Shown: positions 36,210 to 45,501, counted from the stretch's first letter. The stretch: 64,000 nt of DNA from Raineyella sp. LH-20 (GCF_033110965.1 NZ_CP137003.1:1364001-1428000); one strand, 5' to 3'. Notes: generated by a model not told the origin, from the sequence alone. A program made the numbers and translations.

Positions 36210-36235
36210 GCAGGCATCCGCTGCGAGGAGGTCCC

Positions 36236-38116
36236 GTGAGCCCACTGGTGAGCGCCGTCGTGCCGTTCTGCGGGGTCGAGGAGTACATCCGGCCCTGCCT
36301 GGACTCGATCCGCCGCCAGACCCTCACCGACTTCGAGGTGGTCCTCGTCGACGACGGCTCGCGCGACCGGTCGGCAGAGATCGCCGCCGAGGTCTGTGCC
36401 GCCGACTCGCGGTTCCGGATGGTCAGTCAGGAACGCGGCGGCCCCGGCCCGGCCCGCAATCTGGGCGTCGGGCAGGCGACCGGCCGCTACCTGATGTTCG
36501 TCGACAGCGACGACTTGCTCGCCCCCCGCGCGTTCGCGCAACTCGCCACCAGCCTGGAGGAGTCCGGGTCCGACGTCGCCGGCGCCCACGTGTGGCGGCT
36601 CGGCCTGCAGCGCGGGCTGGAGACGTCCTGGGCGCACCGCGAGCCGTTCGCCGAGCGGCTGCAGCGGACCAGCATCCGCGAGGTGCCGCTGCTGATGCGC
36701 GACCGGATGGTGTGGAACAAGATGTGGCGTCGTACGTTCTGGGACGACCACGGGTTCGCCTTCCCGGCGATGCTCTTCGAGGACTACCCGATCGCGATGC
36801 GGGCCCACCTCGAGGCCGCCGCCGTCGACCTGCTGCCCGACCCGGTCTACGTCTGGCGGGAGCGCCCGTCCGGCGATTCGATCTCCCAGCAGGGCGACCA
36901 GGTGCACAACGTCCGTGACCGGGTGACGGCCGCGGTCGCCGTACTGGACCTTGTCGACGAGCGCGGCGACGACGAACTGCGTGAACTGGTCCACAGCCAC
37001 TTCGTCGACGTGGACGTCCGGGAGGTGCTCGGCTCGCTGGTGGCCGCCGCCCCGGCCGACCGGTCGGCGATGCGCCCGCTCGCCGCCGAGTTGGTCGACC
37101 GGATCGACCCCGAGCAGGTCGCCCTGGCGGTGCCGGACCTGCGCCGGGCGTACGTCGCGCTGCGGATGGGAGACGTCGAGCAGGCGCTGGCGATCGGCCG
37201 GTACCGCGCCGGCGACCGGGCCCCCGAGGTGCTCGCCGCCGCCGGAAAGACGGTCCGCCCACTGCCGGCCCGGGCGGTCCACACGGGGCTCCGGGTCGCC
37301 CGGCGCGCCGTCCCGTCCCGGCCACGGCAGGCCCGGCTCGCCGACCTCACCGTCCTGCCGCACGCCTTTCATTACCGGCTCACCGTGCCGCTGCCGAAGC
37401 CGCTGGCGATGGTCGCCACCGCCCGGGTGACCATCGGGTCCGTACGACCCGCGGTGAAAGCCTCGCCCCTGCCGGGTGGCCTGCAGCTCGACGTCACCGT
37501 CGACACCGCTGACCTGGCCCGGCTCGCCGCCATCACGCCACTGCGGATCGCCGTGCAGGCCGGGCCGCTGTCCTGGGCGGGTGGCGTGGCCGTCACCGAG
37601 GACCAGCTGCATGGCGTACGCCGCGCCGGCTACTGGGTGCAGGCGGTCCTCCGCGACGGCGCCCTGGCGTTCTCCCGGGTCCGCCGGGTGCCGGTGATCG
37701 ACCGGCTCGACCTCGGTGACGCGACGGTCCGGGTGCACACCGTCCAGTCGTCGGGCGCTGTCGTCGTGGAACGCCCCTGGCCGACCCCGCCCGTCGAGGC
37801 GCCGATCATCGACCACGTCGCCCTGATCGCGGTGGACGCACTGCTGTCCGACGATCCCGCCGACGACCCGGTCGGGCGTACGGCGACCCGGCGGGTGCTG
37901 GTCCGCCGCGACGGATCCGCCGAGGCCGAACCGGCCGTGCTGTCCGGCCCCGGGATCGCGACCGTGGTTGCGGGCCGCGAGGGTGCGGGGCTGCCGGGCC
38001 GCGAGGGCGCGGGGCTGCCGGGCCGCGAGGGTGCGGGGCTCGGCGGCCGGCGGCTCCGCTGGGGCCGCGACGCCGACGGTCGTGCGGTGCTCACCCACGG
38101 CCCCGCGCTACCGTAG
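36236..38116 (+). CDS. Long GT2 glycosyltransferase with C-terminal beta domain (TarS-like layout)
   Basis: The 626-residue protein has an N-terminal GT-A domain (about 4-215): SAVVPFCGVEEYIRPCLDS, VDDGSRDRS near 41, FVDSDDLL near 88, LMRDRMVWNKMWRR near 155 and LFEDYPIAMRAHLEA near 180. A helical linker and a C-terminal region of about 300 beta-rich residues follow, as in wall-teichoic-acid glycosyltransferases such as TarS. Three GREGAGLP octapeptides (24-bp units, 37972-38043) precede the last 30 residues. GAGGAGG marks the GTG start. It heads an operon with pseH and pseI and has a paralogue at 39802. Confidence 0.85.
   Translation: MSPLVSAVVPFCGVEEYIRPCLDSIRRQTLTDFEVVLVDDGSRDRSAEIAAEVCAADSRFRMVSQERGGPGPARNLGVGQATGRYLMFVDSDDLLAPRAFAQLATSLEESGSDVAGAHVWRLGLQRGLETSWAHREPFAERLQRTSIREVPLLMRDRMVWNKMWRRTFWDDHGFAFPAMLFEDYPIAMRAHLEAAAVDLLPDPVYVWRERPSGDSISQQGDQVHNVRDRVTAAVAVLDLVDERGDDELRELVHSHFVDVDVREVLGSLVAAAPADRSAMRPLAAELVDRIDPEQVALAVPDLRRAYVALRMGDVEQALAIGRYRAGDRAPEVLAAAGKTVRPLPARAVHTGLRVARRAVPSRPRQARLADLTVLPHAFHYRLTVPLPKPLAMVATARVTIGSVRPAVKASPLPGGLQLDVTVDTADLARLAAITPLRIAVQAGPLSWAGGVAVTEDQLHGVRRAGYWVQAVLRDGALAFSRVRRVPVIDRLDLGDATVRVHTVQSSGAVVVERPWPTPPVEAPIIDHVALIAVDALLSDDPADDPVGRTATRRVLVRRDGSAEAEPAVLSGPGIATVVAGREGAGLPGREGAGLPGREGAGLGGRRLRWGRDADGRAVLTHGPALP
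37972..38043. repeat. 24-bp tandem repeat, three units
   Basis: Units of GGGCCGCGAGGGTGCGGGGC plus four bases encode GREGAGLP-type octapeptides near the end of the GT2 gene. Confidence 0.85.
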
Positions 38117-38154
38117 GGCGTCGGGCCGCCGGTCCGCCCTGCCAGGAGGTCATC

Positions 38155-38712
38155 ATGCTGCGTCCCGCCACCGACGAGGACCGGGAGCCTGTCCGGATCT
38201 GGCGCAACCACCCGGACGTACGCGCCGTGTCGCTGACCCAGCACGAGATCGGCGCCGCCGAGCACGCCGCCTGGTGGCAGCGGGTGGCGGCCGACCCGAC
38301 CCGTACGGTGCTGATCTACGAACGCGGCGGCATCCCCGCCGGGGTGGTGTCGTTGTGGGACATCGACTGGGACGCCGGCAGCCTGTGGTGGGGCTACTAC
38401 CTCGACAACGCCGGACTCAGCGCCCGCGGCGAACTGCTGCCCGCCTGGATCCAGATCCAGCGCGACGCGCTGAGGTACGTCGACGCGCTCCGTGACGGGG
38501 AGCGGGCGATCACGGTGATGGAGGCCGAGGTCCTCGACGCCAACGAGGCCGTCCGCTCGTTCAACAAGCGCCAGGGCTTCGCCGACATCGAGACGTACGA
38601 CCGCGAGATCGACGGCCGCACCGTCCTGGTCCACCACGTCCGCCGGACCCGGCCGGCACCGATCACCCAGCCGGCACCGACCACCCAGTCCGCCCAGCCC
38701 GAGGAGAAGTGA
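38155..38712 (+). CDS. pseH: GNAT N-acetyltransferase, PseH-like
   Basis: The 185-residue GNAT protein begins LRPATDEDREPVRIWRNHPDVRAV, typical of PseH and related sugar N-acetyltransferases. WWGYYLDN lies near residue 83 and ANEAVRSFNKRQGF near 127. PseH acetylates the 4-amino group of UDP-4-amino-4,6-dideoxy-AltNAc using acetyl-CoA. CAGGAGG lies upstream of the ATG. The gene is followed directly by pseI, 2 bp away. A 20-residue Thr/Pro/Gln-rich tail is atypical. Assignment rests on context as well as sequence. Confidence 0.82.
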   Translation: MLRPATDEDREPVRIWRNHPDVRAVSLTQHEIGAAEHAAWWQRVAADPTRTVLIYERGGIPAGVVSLWDIDWDAGSLWWGYYLDNAGLSARGELLPAWIQIQRDALRYVDALRDGERAITVMEAEVLDANEAVRSFNKRQGFADIETYDREIDGRTVLVHHVRRTRPAPITQPAPTTQSAQPEEK

Positions 38713-38714
38713 AC

Positions 38715-39767
38715 ATGCTCGACGAGATCCGCATCGGCCACACCGCGATCGGCCCGGGCCACGAGCCGTTCATCATCGCTGAGATGTCCGGCAACCACGA
38801 CGGCTCCCTGGACAAGGCACTGGCCATCGTCGACATGGCCGCGGACGCCGGCGCGCACGCGCTCAAGCTGCAGACCTACACCGCCGACACCATCACTCTC
38901 GACGTCGACAGCCCCGACTTCCGGCTGAAGGACGACCATGAGCTGTGGGGTGGCCGGCGCCTCTACGACCTGTACGAGGAAGCGCACACCCCCTGGGAGT
39001 GGCACCGGCCGATCTTCGAACGGGCCGCCGAGCGGGGCCTGCTGGCCTTCTCCAGCCCGTTCGACCCCACGGCCGTCGACTTCCTCGAGTCGCTCGGGGC
39101 CCCGGCGTACAAGATCGCTTCCTCCGAGATCGTCGACCTGCCGCTGATCCGCCGGGCCGCCGCGTGCGGCAAGCCGATCATCATCTCCACCGGGATGGCC
39201 TCCCTCGGCGAGATCAACGCCGCGGTCGAGGCGGCCCGGTCGGTCGGCAACGAGCAGATCGTCGTGCTGTCCTGCACCACCTCCTACCCGGCCGACCCGC
39301 GCGACTCCAATCTGCGGGCGATCCCGGTGATGCGCGACGCGTTCGGCACGATGATCGGCCTGTCCGACCACACCCTCGGCATCGGTGCGGCGGTCGCCTC
39401 GGTCGCCCTCGGTGCGGTGCTGGTCGAGAAGCACGTCACCACCGACCGGTCCTCCGGCGGCGTCGACTCCGCCTTCTCCCTCGAGGGCCCCGAGTTGGCC
39501 GCACTGGTCCGCGAGACCCGGACCGCCTGGCAGGCGATGGGGGAGCCGGTGATCGGCGCCCGTGACGTCGAGGCCGAGGGACTGAGGTTCCGCCGCTCGC
39601 TCTACGTCACCCGCGACGTGGCGGCCGGCGAGGTGGTCGGCCCGGACAACGTACGCTCCGTACGTCCCGCCCTCGGCCTGGCGCCCGACCTGTACGCGGT
39701 GGTCGAGGGGCGTACGTTCCGCCAGGATGTCGCCCGGGGCACCGCGCTGTCCTGGGACCTGATCTGA
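38715..39767 (+). CDS. pseI: Pseudaminic acid synthase PseI
   Basis: The 350-residue enzyme condenses 2,4-diacetamido-2,4,6-trideoxy-altrose with phosphoenolpyruvate. The NeuB TIM barrel (about 10-260) shows FIIAEMSGNHDGSLDKA, LKLQTY near 55 and SLTDHT-like GLSDHTLG near 218. The stretch EEAHTPWEWH near 88 favours PseI over sialic or legionaminic acid synthases. The C-terminal SAF antifreeze-like domain (from about 295, RRSLYVTRDVAAGEVV) is present. GAGGAG lies 8 nt before the ATG at 38715; a GTG at 38709 is too close to it. Confidence 0.93.
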   Translation: MLDEIRIGHTAIGPGHEPFIIAEMSGNHDGSLDKALAIVDMAADAGAHALKLQTYTADTITLDVDSPDFRLKDDHELWGGRRLYDLYEEAHTPWEWHRPIFERAAERGLLAFSSPFDPTAVDFLESLGAPAYKIASSEIVDLPLIRRAAACGKPIIISTGMASLGEINAAVEAARSVGNEQIVVLSCTTSYPADPRDSNLRAIPVMRDAFGTMIGLSDHTLGIGAAVASVALGAVLVEKHVTTDRSSGGVDSAFSLEGPELAALVRETRTAWQAMGEPVIGARDVEAEGLRFRRSLYVTRDVAAGEVVGPDNVRSVRPALGLAPDLYAVVEGRTFRQDVARGTALSWDLI

Positions 39768-39801
39768 TCCCGGCCGCCGCTGACCGAGGGGAGGACTGTC
39801 G

Positions 39802-41826
39802 ATGTCCGAGGTGCCGCCGAAGGGTGAGTCGTCGTCGTACGCGCCGCTGCTGAGTGTCGTCGTGCCGTTCTACAACGTGCAGGACTACATCGGCGCCTGC
39901 CTGGAGTCGCTGCGGGTGCAGACCCTCACCGACCTCGAGGTGATCCTGGTCGACGACGGCTCCCGTGACGGGTCGCTGCAGGTGGCCGAGGCGTACGTCG
40001 CCCGTGACCCGCGCTTCCGGCTGGTCCGCCAGGAGAACCAGGGGCTCGGCCCGGCCCGCAACACCGGCACCGCCCACGCCACCGGTCGCTACCTCACCTT
40101 CGTCGACAGCGACGACCTCGTCGCGCCGCGGGCCTACTCCCTGCTGATCGGCTCGCTGGAGGCGACCGGCTCCGACCTCGCCGGCGGCAACGCCTACAGG
40201 TTCAGCGCGGCGCGCGGCGCCTACCAGTCGTGGACCCACGAGGAGCCGTTCGCGACGACCCGGCTCGCGACCACGATCGATGCGTTCCCGGCGCTGATGC
40301 GCGACCGGATGGTGTGGAACAAGGTCTACCGGCGCGCCTTCTGGGACGCCGAGGGGCTCGCCTTCCCGGCGATCCGCTACGAGGACTATCCGGTCACTCT
40401 GCCCGCCTACCTGCGGGCGCGGTCGGTGGACGTCCTCGCCGACCACGTCTACTACTGGCGCGACCGCGAGTCGGGCGACTCGATCACCCAGCAGACCTTC
40501 CGGCTCGACAACGTGCGGGACCGGGTCGCCTCGGCGCTCGCCGTGCTGGACGTGCTGGACCGCTCGGCCGACCATGCCGAGGTGCGTACGCGGGTGCACG
40601 CCTACTTCATCGACGTCGACCTGGTGGCGCTCGCCGAGGCCCTGCTCGCCGCGCCGACCGACGATCTGCCGGCCCTGGCGGCGTTGGCGACCGGCCTGGC
40701 CGATCGGCTGGACCCGCGGGCCGATCGGCTCGCCACTCGGCTGGCCCGCCAGATCCACCGCTCCGTACGCTCCGGCGACCTGGCGACGGTCCGGCTGCTG
40801 GCGCGCCGGCGCGGTGGTGCGGGCGTGCGTCAGCTGGTCGCGGATCTCCGGACGGTGCCGCGCCTGCTGGTGAAGCTGCCGGCCATCGCCCGGGCTGTCG
40901 CGCCGCGGACGCGGCCGCAGCACCCGCTGCGTCGGCGGCTGCGCTCCATCCTGGTGAGCGCCGCGTGGCAGCGGGAGACGCTGCACCTGGAGATCGACTC
41001 CGCGCTGCGCGGTCGGTGGGCGGCGCGGGTCACGCCGCGCGCCGTCCTGCGGCTCGGGACGGGCAGCGGCGAGGACCTCGAGGTCCCTGCGCAGGTCACG
41101 CCCGGCAGCGACGGGCTGCGGTGGAACATCGACCTGGGCCCCGAGGTGCTGGCGCGGCTCGGCGGCCCGGCGGGGCTGGGCGGTCCGGCGGATCGTGGGC
41201 AGATCACCGGCGGGGTGCTGGCCCGCGGGGTGCTGGCCCTGCGACTGCGGGCCGGCGCCTTCCGGTGGACCGGAGACGTCCGCTACACACCGACCTCACT
41301 GCCTGCGGCGTCCCGCCTCGCCGACGGCACCCTGGCCGGGCTGGGTGGTCCGGTCGCCGACCCCGCCCCGGATGCCGGCGGACGCGATCTCGCCGTCGTC
41401 CGCTGGGCGGACCTTCCCACGGTCACGTCGATCCGGCAGGACGGCGAGGAGTTCGTGCTCACCGTGGCCGGGGTCCCCGCCTCCGGCGGACAGCTCGTCG
41501 TGGCCCGGCCGGACCCGACGGCCGACGTCGTCGCCCCGGTCAGCGTCGCCCCGGTCGGGGCGGCCGGCGTGGTCGGCGGATCGGGCGAACGGACGGTGGG
41601 CGAGGTCCGGCTCAGCGCCGCGGCGCTGCTCGCGGACGACCCGGCGGACGACCCGGTGACCGGGGTCGCCGAACGGGCGGTCGGCCTGCAGCTCCCGGAA
41701 GGACCGCGGGTGCCGGTGCTCCTCGCCGGTGACGGGGCCCGGGGCGAGGCCGGCGACCGCGTCGTCGAGCTCACGGTCGGCTGGACGGGGCAGCTGGTGG
41801 TGCGCCAGCGCCGTCGGACGGCCTGA
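39802..41826 (+). CDS. Long GT2 glycosyltransferase, paralogue of 36236
   Basis: The 674-residue protein repeats the architecture of the 36236 gene product. The GT-A domain has LSVVVPFYNVQDYIGACLESL near residue 17, VDDGSRDGS near 52, FVDSDDLV near 99, LMRDRMVWNKVYRRAFW near 167 and RYEDYPVTLPAYLRA near 190. A helical linker leads to a long C-terminal beta-rich domain (about 380-674) with ADDPADDPVTG, also seen as DDPADDPVG in the paralogue. The two genes flank pseH-pseI, so both probably build the same polymer with different linkages. Confidence 0.85.
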   Translation: MSEVPPKGESSSYAPLLSVVVPFYNVQDYIGACLESLRVQTLTDLEVILVDDGSRDGSLQVAEAYVARDPRFRLVRQENQGLGPARNTGTAHATGRYLTFVDSDDLVAPRAYSLLIGSLEATGSDLAGGNAYRFSAARGAYQSWTHEEPFATTRLATTIDAFPALMRDRMVWNKVYRRAFWDAEGLAFPAIRYEDYPVTLPAYLRARSVDVLADHVYYWRDRESGDSITQQTFRLDNVRDRVASALAVLDVLDRSADHAEVRTRVHAYFIDVDLVALAEALLAAPTDDLPALAALATGLADRLDPRADRLATRLARQIHRSVRSGDLATVRLLARRRGGAGVRQLVADLRTVPRLLVKLPAIARAVAPRTRPQHPLRRRLRSILVSAAWQRETLHLEIDSALRGRWAARVTPRAVLRLGTGSGEDLEVPAQVTPGSDGLRWNIDLGPEVLARLGGPAGLGGPADRGQITGGVLARGVLALRLRAGAFRWTGDVRYTPTSLPAASRLADGTLAGLGGPVADPAPDAGGRDLAVVRWADLPTVTSIRQDGEEFVLTVAGVPASGGQLVVARPDPTADVVAPVSVAPVGAAGVVGGSGERTVGEVRLSAAALLADDPADDPVTGVAERAVGLQLPEGPRVPVLLAGDGARGEAGDRVVELTVGWTGQLVVRQRRRTA

Positions 41827-41853
41827 TCCCGTCTGCCCCGCACGCGCGAGGCG

Positions 41854-42981
41854 TCAGGCGCCGAGAATGCCCCGCAGCGTGTCGATCACCCGATCCTGCT
41901 CGTCGTACGACAGGCGGGCGAACATCGGCAGCGAGATCTCCTCCTCGTAGAACCGCTCGGCGTTCGGGCACAGGCCCCGCCGGTAGCCGAGGTCCTCGAA
42001 CACCGGATGCCAGTAGACCGGGATGTAGTTGACCTGCACCCCGATGCCGGCCGCGCGCAGCTTCTCGAACACCTCGCGGCGCCGCCCACCGAGGATCCGC
42101 ACCGGATACAGGTGCCAGGTCGGATCGACCCAGGAGCGTACGGTCGGCACCCGCAGCCCGTCGACGCCGGCCAGCGCCTCCTGGTAGCGAGCGAACAGCG
42201 CCGTGCGGCGGGCCTTGAAGTCGTCCAGCTTGCCCAACTGACTCAGCCCCAGCGCGGCGTGGACGTCGGACAACCGGTAGTTGAGGCCGATCGACGGCAC
42301 TTCGTACCACCAGGCGCCCTCGTCGGGGTGGCGGTAGGTCGAGCGGTCCCGGGAGACACCGATCTTGTGGAACTCGTCGGCGCGCAGCGCCAGCGCGTCG
42401 TCGTCGGTGAGCACCGCGCCGCCCTCGGCAGTGGTCATGTTCTTGGTCGGGAAGAACGAGAAGGTGGTCAGATCGGCCAGCGCGCCGACCGGGCGCCCCT
42501 TGTCCGTGGAGCCGACCGAGTGCGCGGCGTCCTCGACGGTCACCGCCCCGACCCGGTGGGCGATCGTGTTCAGCCGGTCGATGTCGACCGGTTGCCCGGC
42601 GTAGTCGACGCCGGCGATCACCCTGGTCCGTTCGGAGACGACGGCCTCGACCGCGGCCGGATCGATGTTGCCGGTGTCCTCCTCGATGTCGGCGAAGACG
42701 ACGGTCGCCCCGTGGTGCATCGCGCCGGAGGCGGTCGCGACGTACGTCATCGGGGTGGTGATCACCTCATCGCCGGGACCGATCCCGGCGGCGGCGTACG
42801 CGATGTGCAGCGCGGCGGTGCCGGAGGTGCAGCTCACCGCATGAGCGACGCCGGCGCGGGCGGCGAGGGCGTGCTCGAAGTCCCGTACCCACGGGCCGGT
42901 GGTCAGCCAGTCGGAGGTCAGCACCTCGGTGACCGCGGCGACGTCCGCCTCGTCGATCCACTGGCGACCGTACGGCAGCAT
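41854..42981 (-). CDS. pseC: UDP-4-amino-4,6-dideoxy-AltNAc transaminase PseC
   Basis: The 375-residue DegT/DnrJ/EryC1-type PLP enzyme starts MLPYGRQWIDEADVAAV as PseC proteins do. The cofactor pocket has SCTSGTAALH near residue 51, VEDAAHSVG near 155 and the Schiff-base lysine in SFFPTKNMTTAEGG near 184. PseC adds the 4-amino group to the PseB product. I prefer the ATG at 42981, which lies 7 nt after GGAGGA; a GTG three bases earlier is possible. It lies directly downstream of pseB. It runs convergently with the 39802 GT2 gene. Confidence 0.94.
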   Translation of the reverse strand: MLPYGRQWIDEADVAAVTEVLTSDWLTTGPWVRDFEHALAARAGVAHAVSCTSGTAALHIAYAAAGIGPGDEVITTPMTYVATASGAMHHGATVVFADIEEDTGNIDPAAVEAVVSERTRVIAGVDYAGQPVDIDRLNTIAHRVGAVTVEDAAHSVGSTDKGRPVGALADLTTFSFFPTKNMTTAEGGAVLTDDDALALRADEFHKIGVSRDRSTYRHPDEGAWWYEVPSIGLNYRLSDVHAALGLSQLGKLDDFKARRTALFARYQEALAGVDGLRVPTVRSWVDPTWHLYPVRILGGRRREVFEKLRAAGIGVQVNYIPVYWHPVFEDLGYRRGLCPNAERFYEEEISLPMFARLSYDEQDRVIDTLRGILGA

Positions 42982-42984
42982 CAC

Positions 42985-43965
42985 TCAGTCCTCCGGCAAC
43001 ATCGCTCGGATGTCCGCCACGCTGTACCACAGGTCGTTGGTGCCCGAGTCGAGCCGGAAGCCGTCCGGCACCGGGACGCCGTCGGCCGGCGGCTGGTAGC
43101 CCCAGGTGGCGAGGTCGGGCTGCATCACGTAGCGATCGCCCAGGCGCAGGACGCGACGCCCCTCGTCGATGGAGATCATCTCCTCGTGCAGCTTCTCGCC
43201 CGGTCGCAGACCGATGTGTTCGAGGGCGGCGCCCGGCACCAGGGCCTCGGCCAGGTCGGTCAGCTTCATCGACGGGATCCGCGGCACGTAGAGTTCGCCG
43301 CCGCTCATCAGCTCGAAGCTGTTCAGGACGAAGTCGACCGCCTGCGGCAGGGTGATCCAGAACCGGGTCATCCGCTCGTCGGTGATCGGCAGCGGCTTGC
43401 CCTCCGCGCCGAGCTGGCGCCACTTCGGGATCACCGAGCCGCGGGAGGCCATCACATTGCCGTAGCGCACGACCGAGAACCGGGTCGGGTAGGCGGCGGC
43501 GTAGTGGTTGCCGTTGATGAAGAGCTTGTCGGCAGCCAGCTTGGTGGCGCCGTACAGGTTGATCGGCGAGGAGGCCTTGTCGGTGGACAGTGCCACGACC
43601 TTCTTGACACCCGCGTCGATCGAGGCCTCGATGACGTTCTGCGAGCCGATCACGTTCGTCTTCACGAACTCGTACGGGTTGTACTCGGCGGTGTCCACCT
43701 GCTTGTACGCCGCGGCGTGGACGACGTAGTCGACACCGTGCATCGCCCGGTTGAGCCGCGGCAGGTCGCGGATGTCGCCGAGGAACCAGCGCAGCCGCTT
43801 GTCGTCGCCGAACAGCTGGCGGCATTCGTACTGCTTGAGTTCGTCGCGTGAGTAGACCACGACCCGCTTCGGGTCCACGTCGTTCAGCAGCTTGGTGATG
43901 AAGGCCTTGCCGAACGAGCCGGTGCCACCGGTGATCAGGATCGACGAACCCGACAGAATGCTCAC
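42985..43965 (-). CDS. pseB: UDP-GlcNAc 4,6-dehydratase (inverting) PseB
   Basis: The 326-residue extended SDR enzyme carries out the first step of pseudaminic acid synthesis, C-6 dehydration and C-5 inversion of UDP-GlcNAc. It has ITGGTGSFGKAF near residue 11 and VVHAAAYKQVDTAEYNP near 82. The catalytic region is STDKASSPINLYGATK near 127, with Asp-Lys and Tyr-x3-Lys as in FlaA1/PseB. VVRYGNVMASRGSVIP lies near 165. It starts at a GTG preceded by GGAG and leads the pseB-pseC operon, divergent from pseG. Confidence 0.96.
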   Translation of the reverse strand: MSILSGSSILITGGTGSFGKAFITKLLNDVDPKRVVVYSRDELKQYECRQLFGDDKRLRWFLGDIRDLPRLNRAMHGVDYVVHAAAYKQVDTAEYNPYEFVKTNVIGSQNVIEASIDAGVKKVVALSTDKASSPINLYGATKLAADKLFINGNHYAAAYPTRFSVVRYGNVMASRGSVIPKWRQLGAEGKPLPITDERMTRFWITLPQAVDFVLNSFELMSGGELYVPRIPSMKLTDLAEALVPGAALEHIGLRPGEKLHEEMISIDEGRRVLRLGDRYVMQPDLATWGYQPPADGVPVPDGFRLDSGTNDLWYSVADIRAMLPED

Positions 43966-44090
43966 GAATGCTCCGCAGATGGTGGAGCGCCCCGCGCTCC
44001 GGGCTGATCCTGCGTGCCGTACGCAGTACGCAGCGCACCCAGGGACTGGCGTCCCTCAGGCTAACACTCGACCGCCGGCGCACCGTGTTT

Positions 44091-44145
44091 GTGGTGCACG
44101 GACAACCATGCTGGTGGTGCACGGACAACAATGCTGGTGGTGCAC
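44091..44145. repeat. 23-bp-period direct repeats with GTGGTGCAC core
   Basis: The core GTGGTGCAC occurs at 44091-44099, 44114-44122 and 44137-44145. The first two copies also share GGACAAC and ATGCTG after the core. The 23-bp period, about two helical turns, and the promoter location suggest binding sites for a regulator. Confidence 0.75.
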
Positions 44146-44281
44146 CAAGAAACAAGCCGGCCCGCACGCTTGGGGGGTGCGCACGGACCGACTCCGTAAA
44201 ACTACTACGCCTTTCGGACACGTGCAAACGACCCGCCGCGGGTGATCCCGCACACATCGCGGTGCCTGCTGGCGTGCTCGT

Positions 44282-44287
44282 TAGGGT
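44282..44287 (+). promoter_or_regulatory. -10 element of leaderless pseG promoter
   Basis: TAGGGT lies 6 nt before the pseG ATG. Confidence 0.55.
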
Positions 44288-44293
44288 GAGCCC

Positions 44294-45418
44294 ATGACGA
44301 ACGATGACCGCCGGATCGGGGTCCGCTGCGATGGGGGCCCACGGATGGGGGTCGGCCACATCCTGCGTCAGCTCGCCCTGGCGGAGGAGCTTCGTTCCCG
44401 AAGGATCGGGGTCACTCTGCTCGGTCGGGTCGAGGGCTCCGGACTGGTCGATCGGCTGCTCGCCGCGCACGGTCTGACGATGGTGCCGGTGGACGCGGGG
44501 CCGGCGGCGCTGCTGACCGAGGTCCGGCGGCGCCGACTCGACGCGGTGATGCTGGACGGCTACCAGCTGCCGGTGGATCTCGGTGCCGCGCTCCGCGGAG
44601 CGGGCGTCCCGGTGGCGGCCATGGTCGACGGCGTCTTCGGACTGCACCAGGACGCCGACCTCTACATCGACCAGAACCTCGGGGCCGTACGTCCCGCCGC
44701 GGTCCCCGCCGACCGCCGATTCCTGGCCGGGATCGAGTACGCGCTGCTCCGCGACATCGTGCGGTCCCGGCGTGGGCGGATCGGACGCGGGCGGACCGGG
44801 CGCGTCGGGGCGGAGCCGGTCGGCACGGCTCGCGGGGAGACCGGTGACCTCGCAGGTCCGGCGGGCGAGACCCGTGATCCGGTGTCGCCACGCCTGTTGT
44901 GCGTCTTCGGCGGCACCGACGCGTACGGCGCCGCGCCCACGGTGGTGTCGTTGCTGCTGGGGACCGCAGCGCCCCTGGAGGTGGTCGTGGTGGCCGGCCG
45001 GGAGCAGATCGCCGCCGAACTCGCCGGCCTCCCGCTCGGGCCGGGGCAGCGGCTCGACGTGGTGGCCCCGGTCGACGACCTGCCCGGACTGGCGGCCGGC
45101 TGTGACGGCGTGGTGAGCGCGGCGGGAACGTCGGTCTGGGAGTTCTTCTGCCTCGGCCTGCCGACGGCGCTGGTCGCCGTCACCGCCAACCAGTTGGTCG
45201 GCTACCAGGCGGTCCTCGGCACCGGACTGGTCGCGCCGGTCGGGCAACTCGACGACCTGCGCGACGATCCGTCGGCCCGCGCCGCGGCGACCGAGGTGCT
45301 GCGGCGGTTCACCACCGACAGGACCTGGCGGGACGGCCTCGGTGCCCGCGGTGCGGCACTGGTCGACGGCGACGGCCGGGTCCGGGTGGTCGACGCGATC
45401 CTCGAGCTGATCGGCTGA
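44294..45418 (+). CDS. pseG: UDP-2,4-diacetamido-2,4,6-trideoxy-altropyranose hydrolase PseG
   Basis: The 374-residue GT-B-fold hydrolase releases UDP from the pseudaminic acid precursor. The N-terminus RCDGGPRMGVGHILRQLALAEEL contains the catalytic histidine (H22). The C-terminal half has LCVFGGTDAYGAAPTVV near residue 201 and the UDP-binding SAAGTSVWEFFCLGLP near 274. It is about 100 residues longer than Campylobacter PseG, mainly from an Arg/Gly/Pro-rich linker near 157-195 between the two domains. It is transcribed divergently from pseB. Confidence 0.9.
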   Translation: MTNDDRRIGVRCDGGPRMGVGHILRQLALAEELRSRRIGVTLLGRVEGSGLVDRLLAAHGLTMVPVDAGPAALLTEVRRRRLDAVMLDGYQLPVDLGAALRGAGVPVAAMVDGVFGLHQDADLYIDQNLGAVRPAAVPADRRFLAGIEYALLRDIVRSRRGRIGRGRTGRVGAEPVGTARGETGDLAGPAGETRDPVSPRLLCVFGGTDAYGAAPTVVSLLLGTAAPLEVVVVAGREQIAAELAGLPLGPGQRLDVVAPVDDLPGLAAGCDGVVSAAGTSVWEFFCLGLPTALVAVTANQLVGYQAVLGTGLVAPVGQLDDLRDDPSARAAATEVLRRFTTDRTWRDGLGARGAALVDGDGRVRVVDAILELIG

Positions 45419-45501
45419 TCGGCTGATCGGGTTCTCCTGACTTCCGAACACCCGACCGCCTGAGCCGGGCGGACCCGACGTCCGGTGTCGGTGGCCTGCC
45501 G

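Larger units (their letters stand above)
43966..44293. promoter_or_regulatory. Divergent pseB/pseG control region
   Basis: This 328-bp region has lower GC than the genes around it and no ORF of its own. It contains three 23-bp-spaced repeats at 44091-44145 and a leaderless pseG promoter. On the pseB side no clear -10 box stood out. Confidence 0.6.

Noticed and set aside
38715-39767. Sialic acid (NeuB) or legionaminic acid synthase
   Set aside because: The TPWEWH region and the complete PseB/PseC/PseH/PseG set around it favour pseudaminic acid synthase.
44091-44145. CRISPR-like regularly spaced repeats
   Set aside because: Cores are only 9 bp, the intervening sequences are themselves similar, there are three copies and no cas genes.
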